Source: Marinobacter iranensis (GTDB lineage Bacteria > Pseudomonadota > Gammaproteobacteria > Pseudomonadales > Oleiphilaceae). Taken from it: 64,000 nt of DNA. The stretch spans positions 186,001-250,000 of the forward strand of contig NZ_JANCMW010000002.1 of the NCBI RefSeq assembly GCF_029207565.1, given 5' to 3'. A model generated the notes under the pieces. That model did not search any database, was not told the DNA's origin, and saw nothing but the letters and a program-made list of their open reading frames with translations. Numbering within the stretch: the stretch's first letter is position 1; the number at the start of each line of letters is the position of its first letter. Shown in pieces: positions 55,583-62,820 of this stretch. The translations under genes were made by a program, and so were the position numbers.

Positions 55583-55684
55583 TGGGTGCGGGAGGCCTTC
55601 CAAAACTGTGCGGAGCCATGGATGGCGGAGCTCAAGCGCCACAGGGATGTGCTTGAGCGTGTTTTGGAAGGCCTCCCGCACCCA
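55583..55684. repeat. Long hairpin repeat element with 24-base arms
   Basis: TGGGTGCGGGAGGCCTTCCA (plus AAAC) at 55583-55606 is perfectly inverted at 55661-55684. The loop has CATGGATGG and GGGATGT boxes and a nested CTCAAGC/GCTTGAG stem. It lies directly after ilvA. The remaining sequence up to 55836 is AT-rich, with no gene seen. Confidence 0.85.
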
Positions 55685-55836
55685 GGCCGGAATGCCTGCT
55701 CAAAGCTTACGTAAATTTAACCTGTGAAAAATTGTAAAATACAAGATAGGTGTTAGTCTTTCGTCTGATTCTTGAAAACAAGAATAGCTTTCTGATTTAG
55801 ATCGATTTTACTCTCTTTAATGCCGGAGACTCTCCC

Positions 55837-55986
55837 ATGGGCCGCAAGCCTGACATTATCCGGACGGTTGCGCTGATTTTTGCCGTTGGCCTTATTATCA
55901 CTGGCTTCACTTCGCTTCAGGCGTCTGACGATGAGCCAACAGCTTCCGGGAGCGAAGCCGTTACAGTGTCTTCCGTTCGTGACTGA
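55837..55986 (+). CDS. Small single-pass membrane or exported peptide, 49 residues
   Basis: A 49-residue ORF behind a GGAG site nine bases upstream. A basic start (MGRKPDIIR) leads to a hydrophobic segment (TVALIFAVGLIITGFTSLQA) and an acidic Ser/Thr-rich tail. This is a believable small membrane protein or an exported peptide. It stands alone between ilvA and fau, convergent with fau. No family recognised. Confidence 0.6.
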   Translation: MGRKPDIIRTVALIFAVGLIITGFTSLQASDDEPTASGSEAVTVSSVRD

Positions 55987-55989
55987 ACC

Positions 55990-56637
55990 TTACAACGACT
56001 TCCTCACTGTTACTCGATAACGTTTCCTGTCAGTAACCACACTGTGCAGGGGAATATCCCAGGGCTCCAGCGGTAATTCCGGTACCTTCTGACATTCATG
56101 GGCCAGCCCGATCAGCTTGGGCGCCAGCCGTGGCCGGATCCGCGTGAACGCAAACGTGCGATCGTAAAATCCTCCGCCCATTCCAAGCCGGCCACCGAAA
56201 CCATCAAAACCCACCAGTGGAAACAACACCGCATCCAGCGCCCATGGCGGCCGCTCCAGGCCCTTGTGAAAGGGGGGCTCCGGAATGCCAAAACGGTTAG
56301 CCGTCAGCGTTGTGCCGTCGGTGTAGGGGCTGAATACCAGCCTGCCTCGATGAACCGGATGCAGCACCGGCAGATAAAAGCGAATACCCCGCCGGCGGGC
56401 CATGTGGATGTAAACCTGGGGATCAATCTCACCGTCGTTGGGCAGGTAGACCGCAACGTGGCGGGCCCGGTAAAGGTCCGGATGCTTCAACAGGTTCAGC
56501 GCTAGCTGGTCAGCAGCAGCCTGTTGCTCTTCCACGGACAGGGAGCGACGCTTTTGCCGAAGGGCTTTACGGAGATTACGGCGCGATAATAGGTCAGGTT
56601 GGTCTTCAAAAGGCTGGGGGGAGATAACGTTGGTCAA
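55990..56637 (-). CDS. fau: 5-formyltetrahydrofolate cyclo-ligase
   Basis: Converts 5-formyl-THF to 5,10-methenyl-THF with ATP. The 215-residue YgfA/Fau protein has RRNLRKALRQKRRSLS near the N-terminus, VAVYLPNDGEIDPQVYI, and the nucleotide loop GFDGFGGRLGMGGGFYDRTF. It follows 6S RNA on the same strand, the conserved ssrS-fau arrangement in which the two are cotranscribed. Confidence 0.94.
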   Translation of the reverse strand: MTNVISPQPFEDQPDLLSRRNLRKALRQKRRSLSVEEQQAAADQLALNLLKHPDLYRARHVAVYLPNDGEIDPQVYIHMARRRGIRFYLPVLHPVHRGRLVFSPYTDGTTLTANRFGIPEPPFHKGLERPPWALDAVLFPLVGFDGFGGRLGMGGGFYDRTFAFTRIRPRLAPKLIGLAHECQKVPELPLEPWDIPLHSVVTDRKRYRVTVRKSL

Positions 56638-56642
56638 AATAA

Positions 56643-56819
56643 GCTTCCCGGGCTGCCGTTATCGGATGTGGCCCTTGAACCCAAAGTTCAAGGTCGGTGG
56701 CCGCTGTGACATATTAGGCTTTCCCCGTGAGGGGACGTGCTCACAATGCCCTAGAGTAGCCACCTGGGTAGTGCGCATCGGCTCGAGGACGAATCCGACC
56801 AGCGAACAGCCCAGGAAGT
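56643..56819 (-). ncRNA. ssrS: 6S RNA
   Basis: About 177 bases between zapA and fau. The ends pair (CTTCCTGGGCTG with CAGCCCGGGAAG). The 5' part contains GGGCTGTTCGCTGGTC, and the 3' part holds the conserved hairpin ACCTTGAACTTTGGGTTCAA with GGG following. A TATAAT -10 box (56827-56832, minus strand) sits just upstream of the predicted 5' end. 6S RNA mimics an open promoter and sequesters the housekeeping RNA polymerase in stationary phase. Ends are approximate. Confidence 0.92.
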
Positions 56820-56884
56820 TGTTTTTATTATACGGGCATTGCCGGGGCTGATTGCAACACCTGAATCGGATCCTTTCGTAATGC

Positions 56885-57181
56885 TCAGTTACCGGAAGAC
56901 TCACCCAGTGCCGTATCCAGCTTTTCGTCCATGGCGTTGAGGATCGAGCTGGAGGCGTCTGACATGGTGTCGCGCTCAAGCATTTCATGGGTGATGTTCA
57001 GGGCTGCCATCACGGCGATACGCTCGGTGCCAAACACTTTGCCGCTGGCACGGATTTCCCGCATTTTTATGTCCAGGTGCCTGGCGGAGCGGAGCAGGGC
57101 CTCCTGCTCTTCTTCCGGGCAGGCGACCAGGTATTCCTTGTCGAGAATCTTGACTTCGACGGTTGTCGGCTGCTTTGGCAT
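56885..57181 (-). CDS. zapA: Cell-division protein ZapA
   Basis: A 98-residue FtsZ-associated protein promoting Z-ring bundling. Family segments are VEVKILDKEYLVACPEEEQE, LLRSARHLDIKMREIRASGK and ERIAVMAALNITHEML. The ATG overlaps the stop of the upstream coiled-coil gene as TGATG. It is followed by 6S RNA and fau, the conserved order. Confidence 0.95.
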   Translation of the reverse strand: MPKQPTTVEVKILDKEYLVACPEEEQEALLRSARHLDIKMREIRASGKVFGTERIAVMAALNITHEMLERDTMSDASSSILNAMDEKLDTALGESSGN

Positions 57182-57387
57182 CAATGGTGCTCCAGGGCCC
57201 GGAGGCGGCCTATCATGGCTTCGATCTTGTTTTTGGCAAGATCATTCTTGTGCATGAGCTGCGCCCGCTCGCGGTTCCAGTCGTCCTGCAGCTCGCGCAG
57301 CATCGCGTTGTCACGTTCCAGTTTGCGACAGTGTTCAATCAGCCTGTCGAGTTTGTCCGCCAATGCCTGTAGTTCGGACTGTTCCAT
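57181..57387 (-). CDS. ZapB-like small coiled-coil protein (TIGR02449 type)
   Basis: A 68-residue protein that is almost entirely a heptad coiled coil (LQALADKLDRLIEHCRKLER; LRELQDDWNRERAQLMHKND). It belongs to the small family found directly upstream of zapA in pseudomonad-type genomes and is likely a division-ring partner, by analogy with ZapB. Coupled to zapA by TGATG. Confidence 0.88.
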   Translation of the reverse strand: MEQSELQALADKLDRLIEHCRKLERDNAMLRELQDDWNRERAQLMHKNDLAKNKIEAMIGRLRALEHH

Positions 57388-57489
57388 GAGTCGTCCAACG
57401 CCTGTATCAAAGAAGTGAACTAACTATAAGTGTGGACTGCAAGCTGGTCAATTTACAGGGATGTCATGGCCCGTGATGCGTGACCTCCG

Positions 57490-58764
57490 TCACTCCGGCA
57501 CCACATGGCCCAACCCCTGCTTGCGGCTGCCACGCCAGGCCTGGAGGGCCGGAATCAGGCCCACAATCAGTGACGCCAGGGGCACGCAGGCGATGATCAG
57601 CCATTCCGTCGTGTTCAGTGGGCGCAGGCCGACCTGGATGCCCCAGGTTTCCAGCAACCAGGGGCTGAGCCCGGCAATGCCGGCCGCCCCGGCGAGCACC
57701 GCAAGCCCGCAGGCCGCCACCGCCAGTATCACACATTCGATCACGTGCAGTGCGGCAATCAGCATGGGTGAGGCGCCGGTGGCCCGGAGAATCGCGATTT
57801 CCTGTCTTCTTTGTACCTGCAGGGTGAGCAATACCGCAACGAGCCCGATCAGGCTGGTCACCACCACAAAGCCGGTAATGCCCAGCAGGGCTTTTTCAAA
57901 CTGGCCCATGATCCGCCACAACTCGCTGAGCGCTACCCCCGGAAGAATGGCCGACAGGGGTTCGAGCTGTGACTCGTTGATCTGGCGTTGCACCTGAAAG
58001 GTCAGAACCTTGCGGTCAATACCCACCAGCGCGGCGGTGATGGCGTCCGGCGTCAGGTTGCGCTCCCTGGCCTGCTCCGGGGTGACGGTCCGCCCCGGAA
58101 TAGCGACGCCGGATTCCCAGCCGATATGGATGGCTTCCAGGCCTTCCAGGCTGACGTAAACGGCCTGGTCAACCGGTGTGCCGGTTGGTGCGAGTATGCC
58201 GGTGGCCGTGAACGGGGTGTCCTTGTGGTTGGAAAAGCTGGTCTTGCCGCCGCCATGGGAGAGAATGATGTCATCACCAAGTTGGTGGCCGTGCTTGCGG
58301 GCCACCTGGGCTCCGAGTACTACTTCGAAAATATCGCCAAACCATTCACCTTCAGCCAGTTCGGGCTGCTGGTCCCTGCCATAGCGAAAATGTTCCGGGA
58401 ATTGCTCATTGGTACCGACCACCCGGTGCCCGCGATAGCTGTCTCCCAGGGAAATGGGTACCAGCCAGCCAATGCGCTGGTCTTCCCGCAGCTGTTGGTA
58501 GGTGCTCCAGCGAATGTTATTGGTGGCATCGCCGATGTGGAAAATGGTGTACAGAAGCAGGTTTAACTGACCGCTTCGTGCCCCCACGATCAGATCCGTA
58601 CCCGAAATGGTATTGGTGAACGACTGTTTGACCTCGGTGCGCAGGTATTGAACGCCCAGCAACAGGGTGATGCTGAGTGTCAGGGTGAGGGTGACCAGAG
58701 CCAGCACCCTGCGCCGGTACCACAGGCTTGCCATGGCCAATGAGAACGCCAGCCGGATCGTCAT
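57490..58764 (-). CDS. FtsX-type ABC transporter permease of the zinc-linked cluster
   Basis: A 424-residue MacB/FtsX-type permease: a first membrane segment (VLALVTLTLTLSITLLLGVQ), a periplasmic domain of about 220 residues, and three C-terminal segments (GITGFVVVTSLIGLVAVLLT; VIECVILAVAACGLAVLAGA; WLIIACVPLASLIVGLIPAL). It overlaps the ATPase gene by four bases. With DUF3299 and DUF2796 genes alongside, the set resembles PA4063-PA4066 of P. aeruginosa, a Zur-regulated locus; zinc handling is inferred from that. Confidence 0.87.
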   Translation of the reverse strand: MTIRLAFSLAMASLWYRRRVLALVTLTLTLSITLLLGVQYLRTEVKQSFTNTISGTDLIVGARSGQLNLLLYTIFHIGDATNNIRWSTYQQLREDQRIGWLVPISLGDSYRGHRVVGTNEQFPEHFRYGRDQQPELAEGEWFGDIFEVVLGAQVARKHGHQLGDDIILSHGGGKTSFSNHKDTPFTATGILAPTGTPVDQAVYVSLEGLEAIHIGWESGVAIPGRTVTPEQARERNLTPDAITAALVGIDRKVLTFQVQRQINESQLEPLSAILPGVALSELWRIMGQFEKALLGITGFVVVTSLIGLVAVLLTLQVQRRQEIAILRATGASPMLIAALHVIECVILAVAACGLAVLAGAAGIAGLSPWLLETWGIQVGLRPLNTTEWLIIACVPLASLIVGLIPALQAWRGSRKQGLGHVVPE

Positions 58765-59483
58765 GGGGCCACCTCCAGGGCCAACTGGTGGTCAAACCGT
58801 TCCGCCAGGCTCTGGTCATGGCTGACAAATACAACGGATGAGCGCTTTTCCGCCGCCAACCCGAGCAGCAACTCGATAAAACGGTCGCGGTTGTAGGAGT
58901 CCAGGGCGGAGGTGGGTTCGTCCGCCAGGATCAGTTCCGGGGCCCCGGTCAGTGCCCGCGCGGCGGCCACCCGTTGCTGTTGGCCGACGCTGAGGCCGGT
59001 GACACGTCGGTGCCAGTGGCTCTGTGGAATACCCAGGGCGGTCAGCAGGGATTCCGCCTCTTCCCGTGGCGTGGGCAGGGCTCGCGAGCGGCGCTTACGG
59101 GAAAGCCGGCAGGGCAGCATAACGTTGTCCAGTGTGGTCAGGTAGGGCACGAGGTTGAACTGCTGGAAGATGACGCCCATGTGGTCGGCCCTGAAACGGT
59201 CCCGCTGGCCATTGGTCAAGCGGGACAGCTCTGTGCCCAGCAGTGTCAGTTCGCCGGTTGCAGGCACAATCAAGCCACCCAGAAGGCTCAGAAGTGTGCT
59301 CTTGCCGCTGCCACTGGGGCCTCGCAGGAACAGGTGCTCACCGCTGTTCAGCGTCATATCCGGGTAGCTGATTGGTGGCTGGGTCTGGTCCCAGCGAAAG
59401 CTCAGGTTGCTGAGATGAAGGGCTTGCCGTGGGGTTGGGGAATGATCCTCCGGCCAGTCTGTCTTGCTGGTCATGTCAGGCAT
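58761..59483 (-). CDS. ABC transporter ATP-binding protein of the zinc-linked cluster
   Basis: A 240-residue LolD/MacB-type ATPase: Walker A GPSGSGKST near residue 54, Q-loop in IFQQFNLVPYLTTLDNVMLP, signature LSVGQQQRVAAARAL (Val for the second residue of LSGGQ), Walker B LILADEPTSALD and VFVSHDQSLAERF. It works with the FtsX-type permease whose start it overlaps. The 49-base gap to the divergent DUF3299 start probably holds promoters for both directions. Confidence 0.9.
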   Translation of the reverse strand: MPDMTSKTDWPEDHSPTPRQALHLSNLSFRWDQTQPPISYPDMTLNSGEHLFLRGPSGSGKSTLLSLLGGLIVPATGELTLLGTELSRLTNGQRDRFRADHMGVIFQQFNLVPYLTTLDNVMLPCRLSRKRRSRALPTPREEAESLLTALGIPQSHWHRRVTGLSVGQQQRVAAARALTGAPELILADEPTSALDSYNRDRFIELLLGLAAEKRSSVVFVSHDQSLAERFDHQLALEVAP

Positions 59484-59532
59484 TGGTCATCCGGTGTATG
59501 ATTCCTGCATTGTTTCAGGAGTAATCCGTTTT

Positions 59533-60084
59533 ATGGTTCACAATCTTAAAGTCGCCGGACAGCGTAAGCGACTTGCGGTGCCGCTGTCTGTAGTTATTGC
59601 CCTGGTGTTCACCGCAGCGCTGAGTATGGTCACAACAGCCAGCGCCAAGGAAGCCACCGCTGAGATCGACTGGCTGGAGCTGATGCCCGCGGAGGATCTC
59701 AATCTGCTCGAAAATATGCCAGAAGTCACCCACGAAGGTGATGGGCCCACCACGCTGCCGGACGAGATCATGACCGGCCGTGTGGTGCCGGAAATGGAGG
59801 GCCGCTCCGGCCGGATTCCGGGCTTTGTGGTGCCACTGAAAACCACCGAGGATATGCGCATTCTCGAGTTCTTCCTGGTGCCTTACTACGGCGCCTGTAT
59901 CCATGTGCCGCCCCCGCCACCGAATCAGATCATCCACGTGAAGTACAAAAAGGGCTTCAAGCTGGAAGCACTCTACGATCCGGTGTGGATTGAGGGCACG
60001 CTGCAAATTGAGAGGATCGAGAACGATATCGCCTCGTCCTCATACTCCATCGTTGCGGAAAACGTCACGCCCTACGAAGAATAG
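59533..60084 (+). CDS. DUF3299 exported protein
   Basis: A 183-residue protein with a signal peptide (about residues 1-38, ending TTASA-K). The DUF3299 domain follows (IDWLELMPAEDLNLLENMPE; GRSGRIPGFVVPLKTTEDMR; FFLVPYYGACIHVPPPPPNQ), with a possible metal-binding Cys-x-His in GACIHVPPPPPN. DUF3299 proteins accompany Zur-linked ABC systems. Start at 59533; an upstream frame beginning 59464 overlaps the ATPase gene and is unlikely. Confidence 0.85.
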   Translation: MVHNLKVAGQRKRLAVPLSVVIALVFTAALSMVTTASAKEATAEIDWLELMPAEDLNLLENMPEVTHEGDGPTTLPDEIMTGRVVPEMEGRSGRIPGFVVPLKTTEDMRILEFFLVPYYGACIHVPPPPPNQIIHVKYKKGFKLEALYDPVWIEGTLQIERIENDIASSSYSIVAENVTPYEE

Positions 60085-60107
60085 GGCCATTGCAGGGCGT
60101 GATGCGT

Positions 60108-60731
60108 TCATTCGTTAACGGTGAATGTCCGGGTTGAGGGCGTCAGCCGGGCGCTCCCCTGACCGGAAGGGCTCACCCACTCAACGGTGAGTTCCTCCAT
60201 GGCCTGGAACCTGTCCATCAGTGCGGATGTGAATTCCTGGCTAGCCCCGATGCGGCCGCATTCCAGTTGCTGGGACACATCGTATTCCCGGTGCGTGGTT
60301 TTCCCCTGTTCATGTCCGCCATGATCGTGGTGGTCTTCGTCGTGATCGTGGTGATCATCATGGTCATCCTCGCCATGGGCTTCCATGTGCCCTCCCAGTT
60401 CAACAGCCGCAGCCGTTACGCGGCAGTCGGCGGCCGGTGTGCTGACCAGTGGGGTGGTTTCCAGCCAACGGTTGATGTCTGCCAACTGGCTTTTCTCGCC
60501 CCCTGTGCGGGCTTCATGTTCAAATCCGGCGAGGTTAAAGGCCGGTGAGTTGAACATCAGATCAATGCGGTTCTCCTCCACCGCCATCTGCAACCGGGCG
60601 TGGCCGTGTTCATGGGCACCGGGGTTGTCGGCGGCAAGCGCGGGCGCCGCCAGGAAGCCGGTTGCAAACAGGCAGCCCAGTGCCAGCAATGGGCGTGGAC
60701 GGCCGGGGAAGGCGGGCATTGGAATAGGCAT
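60108..60731 (-). CDS. DUF2796 His-rich periplasmic protein, probable zinc binder
   Basis: A 207-residue exported protein: signal peptide ending ALA-A, then GAHEHGHARLQMAVEENRID and a central His/Asp-rich stretch (DDHDDHHDHDEDHHDHGGHE) that is an obvious Zn2+-binding tract. The DUF2796 family occurs with Zur-controlled ABC genes. A palindrome (ATGTTATAACAT) lies about 27 bases upstream. Start at 60731; the ATG-less extension to 60797 would cross that site. Confidence 0.87.
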   Translation of the reverse strand: MPIPMPAFPGRPRPLLALGCLFATGFLAAPALAADNPGAHEHGHARLQMAVEENRIDLMFNSPAFNLAGFEHEARTGGEKSQLADINRWLETTPLVSTPAADCRVTAAAVELGGHMEAHGEDDHDDHHDHDEDHHDHGGHEQGKTTHREYDVSQQLECGRIGASQEFTSALMDRFQAMEELTVEWVSPSGQGSARLTPSTRTFTVNE

Positions 60732-60755
60732 AAGGCTGTACTCTCGTTGGTTTTG

Positions 60756-60771
60756 GTATGTTATAACATAA
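60756..60771. promoter_or_regulatory. Zur-like operator
   Basis: GTATGTTATAACATAA contains a perfect ATGTTATAACAT palindrome close to Zur-site half sequences (ATGTTATA/TATAACAT), although the halves overlap more than in the E. coli consensus. Placed directly before the His-rich DUF2796 gene. Confidence 0.55.
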
Positions 60772-60871
60772 TTTACTCTTTCCGCGTCCGGAATCAAGAG
60801 GGCAAGTGCCTTAACCGCGGCTGAATGCTAGGATAGGGCCTTCACTCATCGATACAGGACCGTCCCGTTTC

Positions 60872-61468
60872 ATGTCCGAAACCGACACCTCCAACGCCCG
60901 AGCCGTGGCCTTCGAGCGCTGGGCAAACGTGTTTACCGCTCACAAGGCTTTCAGCCATCCGTCCGAGCTTCACGGAGTTCTATGTGGCCGGCTTGCCGCT
61001 GGCGCCCGTATAGAGGAAGAGGAGTGGCTGTCCATGGTTTGTGAGCACATGGGCCTGCCCCGGACCGCAACCGACGAATCGGACGATCTACGGGAATTCA
61101 TGGCGTCTGCCTATAGCCAGACGCTGGAGTTGCTCAAGGCCACCGATATGAGTTTTCAGCCCTTGCTGCCTGATGACGATTACGCCATTGAGCAACGTCT
61201 GGAAGCACTCACGTCCTGGGTGCGTGGCTTTCTCGAGGGTATGGCGCTCTCCGCCGGCCAGTCGCTGGGAGAGGCGCCGGACGAGATCCGCGAGCTGATT
61301 GAAGACCTGGTGGCCATCAGCCAGGTTGCCGACGATGACGAGCCGGATGATGAGAGCGAACAGCAGCTGATGGAAATTGTCGAATACGTAAGGCTGGGTG
61401 CGCTTGCGGTGTTTACCGAGTTCAACCCACCGGAAAAGCCGTCACCGAATACCCCGACGCTGCACTGA
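60872..61468 (+). CDS. ygfB: UPF0149 family protein YgfB
   Basis: A 198-residue acidic protein of the YgfB/UPF0149 family (FSHPSELHGVLCGRLAAGAR; WVRGFLEGMALSAGQ; VEYVRLGALAVFTEF). It is the first gene of the conserved ygfB-pepP-ubiH operon. In P. aeruginosa YgfB modulates ampDh3 expression; the role here is unknown. In many relatives this operon lies next to zapA, from which it is here separated by the zinc cluster. Confidence 0.92.
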   Translation: MSETDTSNARAVAFERWANVFTAHKAFSHPSELHGVLCGRLAAGARIEEEEWLSMVCEHMGLPRTATDESDDLREFMASAYSQTLELLKATDMSFQPLLPDDDYAIEQRLEALTSWVRGFLEGMALSAGQSLGEAPDEIRELIEDLVAISQVADDDEPDDESEQQLMEIVEYVRLGALAVFTEFNPPEKPSPNTPTLH

Positions 61469-61495
61469 GTTACGTTACGAAATGTGGGAGAAAGC

Positions 61496-62818
61496 ATGGC
61501 CTCACTGATACCCATCAAGGAATTCAACGATCGCCGGCGCCGGCTGATGGAGCGGATGGCGCCAGACAGTATTGCCATCCTGCCGGCCGCGCCGGAGCGG
61601 GTGCGCAACCGGGACGTGCTGCATCCGTTTCGCCAGGACAGCGATTTCCATTACCTGACCGGGTTCGGCGAACCGGAAGCGGTTGTGGTGCTGATTCCGG
61701 GTCGCGAGCATGGCGAATCCGTGCTTTTCTGCAAGGAGCGGAACCCGGAAAAAGAACTCTGGGACGGTTTTCTGGCCGGCCCCGAGGGCGCCATTGAGAC
61801 ATTCGGCCTGGATGATGCCTTTCCGATTTCCGATATCGACGACATCCTGCCGGGCATGATCGAAGGCCGTAGCCGGGTGTACTACCCGCTGGGCAAGGAC
61901 CACAATTTCGATGCCAAAGTGATGGACTGGGTCAAGGTTATCCGCAGCAAGGTGCGTACCGGGGCTCATCCGCCCGGGGAATTTGTTGCCCTGGAGCACC
62001 TGCTCCATGACCTGCGGCTGTACAAGAGCGCTGCTGAAATCAAGGTGATGGCCAAGGCGGGCGAAATCAGCTGCGAGGCCCACAAGCGGGCCATGAAGCG
62101 TGCACGAAAGGGCGGCTACGAGTACAGCCTGGAGGCGGAACTGATCCATACCTTCATGGAAAACGGTGCCCGTTCCACGGCCTATCCGTCCATTGTGGGC
62201 GGCGGCCAGAACGCTTGCGTACTGCACTACATCGAGAACAGCGCCCCGCTGCAGGAAGGGGACCTGGTGCTGATCGATGCGGGCTGCGAACTGGAGTGTT
62301 ACGCCTCTGACATCACCCGTACCTTCCCGGTGAACGGCAAGTTCAGCAATGAACAGAAGGCCCTGTACGAGGTTGTATTGGCGGCACAATACGCGGCCAT
62401 TGAAGAAGTGCGCCCGGGCAATCACTGGGACCACCCCCACCAGGCCGCGCTGAAAGTGCTGACCCAGGGACTGATTGATCTGGGCCTGCTGAAGAACACC
62501 ACCGTGGAGCAGGCTATTGAGGAGCAGGCATTCAGGCCCTTCTTCATGCACCGCACCGGACACTGGCTGGGGATGGATGTGCACGATGTCGGCGACTACA
62601 AGGTAGGCGACGCCTGGCGCCAGTTGGAGCCAGGTATGGCATTGACCGTTGAGCCCGGGCTGTACATAGCGCCAGACAACACCGACGTGGATGAGAAATG
62701 GCGCGGTATCGGCATCCGCATCGAAGATGATGTGGTAGTGACAAAGGAAGGCTGCCGGATACTGACCGACACCGCCCCCAAAACCATCCCCGAGATCGAA
62801 GCGCTGATGGCCGACTGA
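61496..62818 (+). CDS. pepP: Xaa-Pro aminopeptidase P
   Basis: Metallopeptidase removing N-terminal residues before proline. The 440-residue protein has the aminopeptidase-P N-domain (FRQDSDFHYLTGFGEPEAVV) and a creatinase-fold C-domain with the metal ligands in VLIDAGCELECYASDITRTF, FMHRTGHWLGMDVHDVGDYK, ALTVEPGLYIAP and IRIEDDVVVT. Start at 61496 behind GGGAGA; a GTG at 61484 is less likely. Two bases separate it from ubiH. Confidence 0.95.
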   Translation: MASLIPIKEFNDRRRRLMERMAPDSIAILPAAPERVRNRDVLHPFRQDSDFHYLTGFGEPEAVVVLIPGREHGESVLFCKERNPEKELWDGFLAGPEGAIETFGLDDAFPISDIDDILPGMIEGRSRVYYPLGKDHNFDAKVMDWVKVIRSKVRTGAHPPGEFVALEHLLHDLRLYKSAAEIKVMAKAGEISCEAHKRAMKRARKGGYEYSLEAELIHTFMENGARSTAYPSIVGGGQNACVLHYIENSAPLQEGDLVLIDAGCELECYASDITRTFPVNGKFSNEQKALYEVVLAAQYAAIEEVRPGNHWDHPHQAALKVLTQGLIDLGLLKNTTVEQAIEEQAFRPFFMHRTGHWLGMDVHDVGDYKVGDAWRQLEPGMALTVEPGLYIAPDNTDVDEKWRGIGIRIEDDVVVTKEGCRILTDTAPKTIPEIEALMAD

Positions 62819-62820
62819 CC

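Noticed and set aside
56630..56851. 73-residue ORF between fau and zapA
   Set aside because: This interval is 6S RNA on the opposite strand; the frame is incidental.
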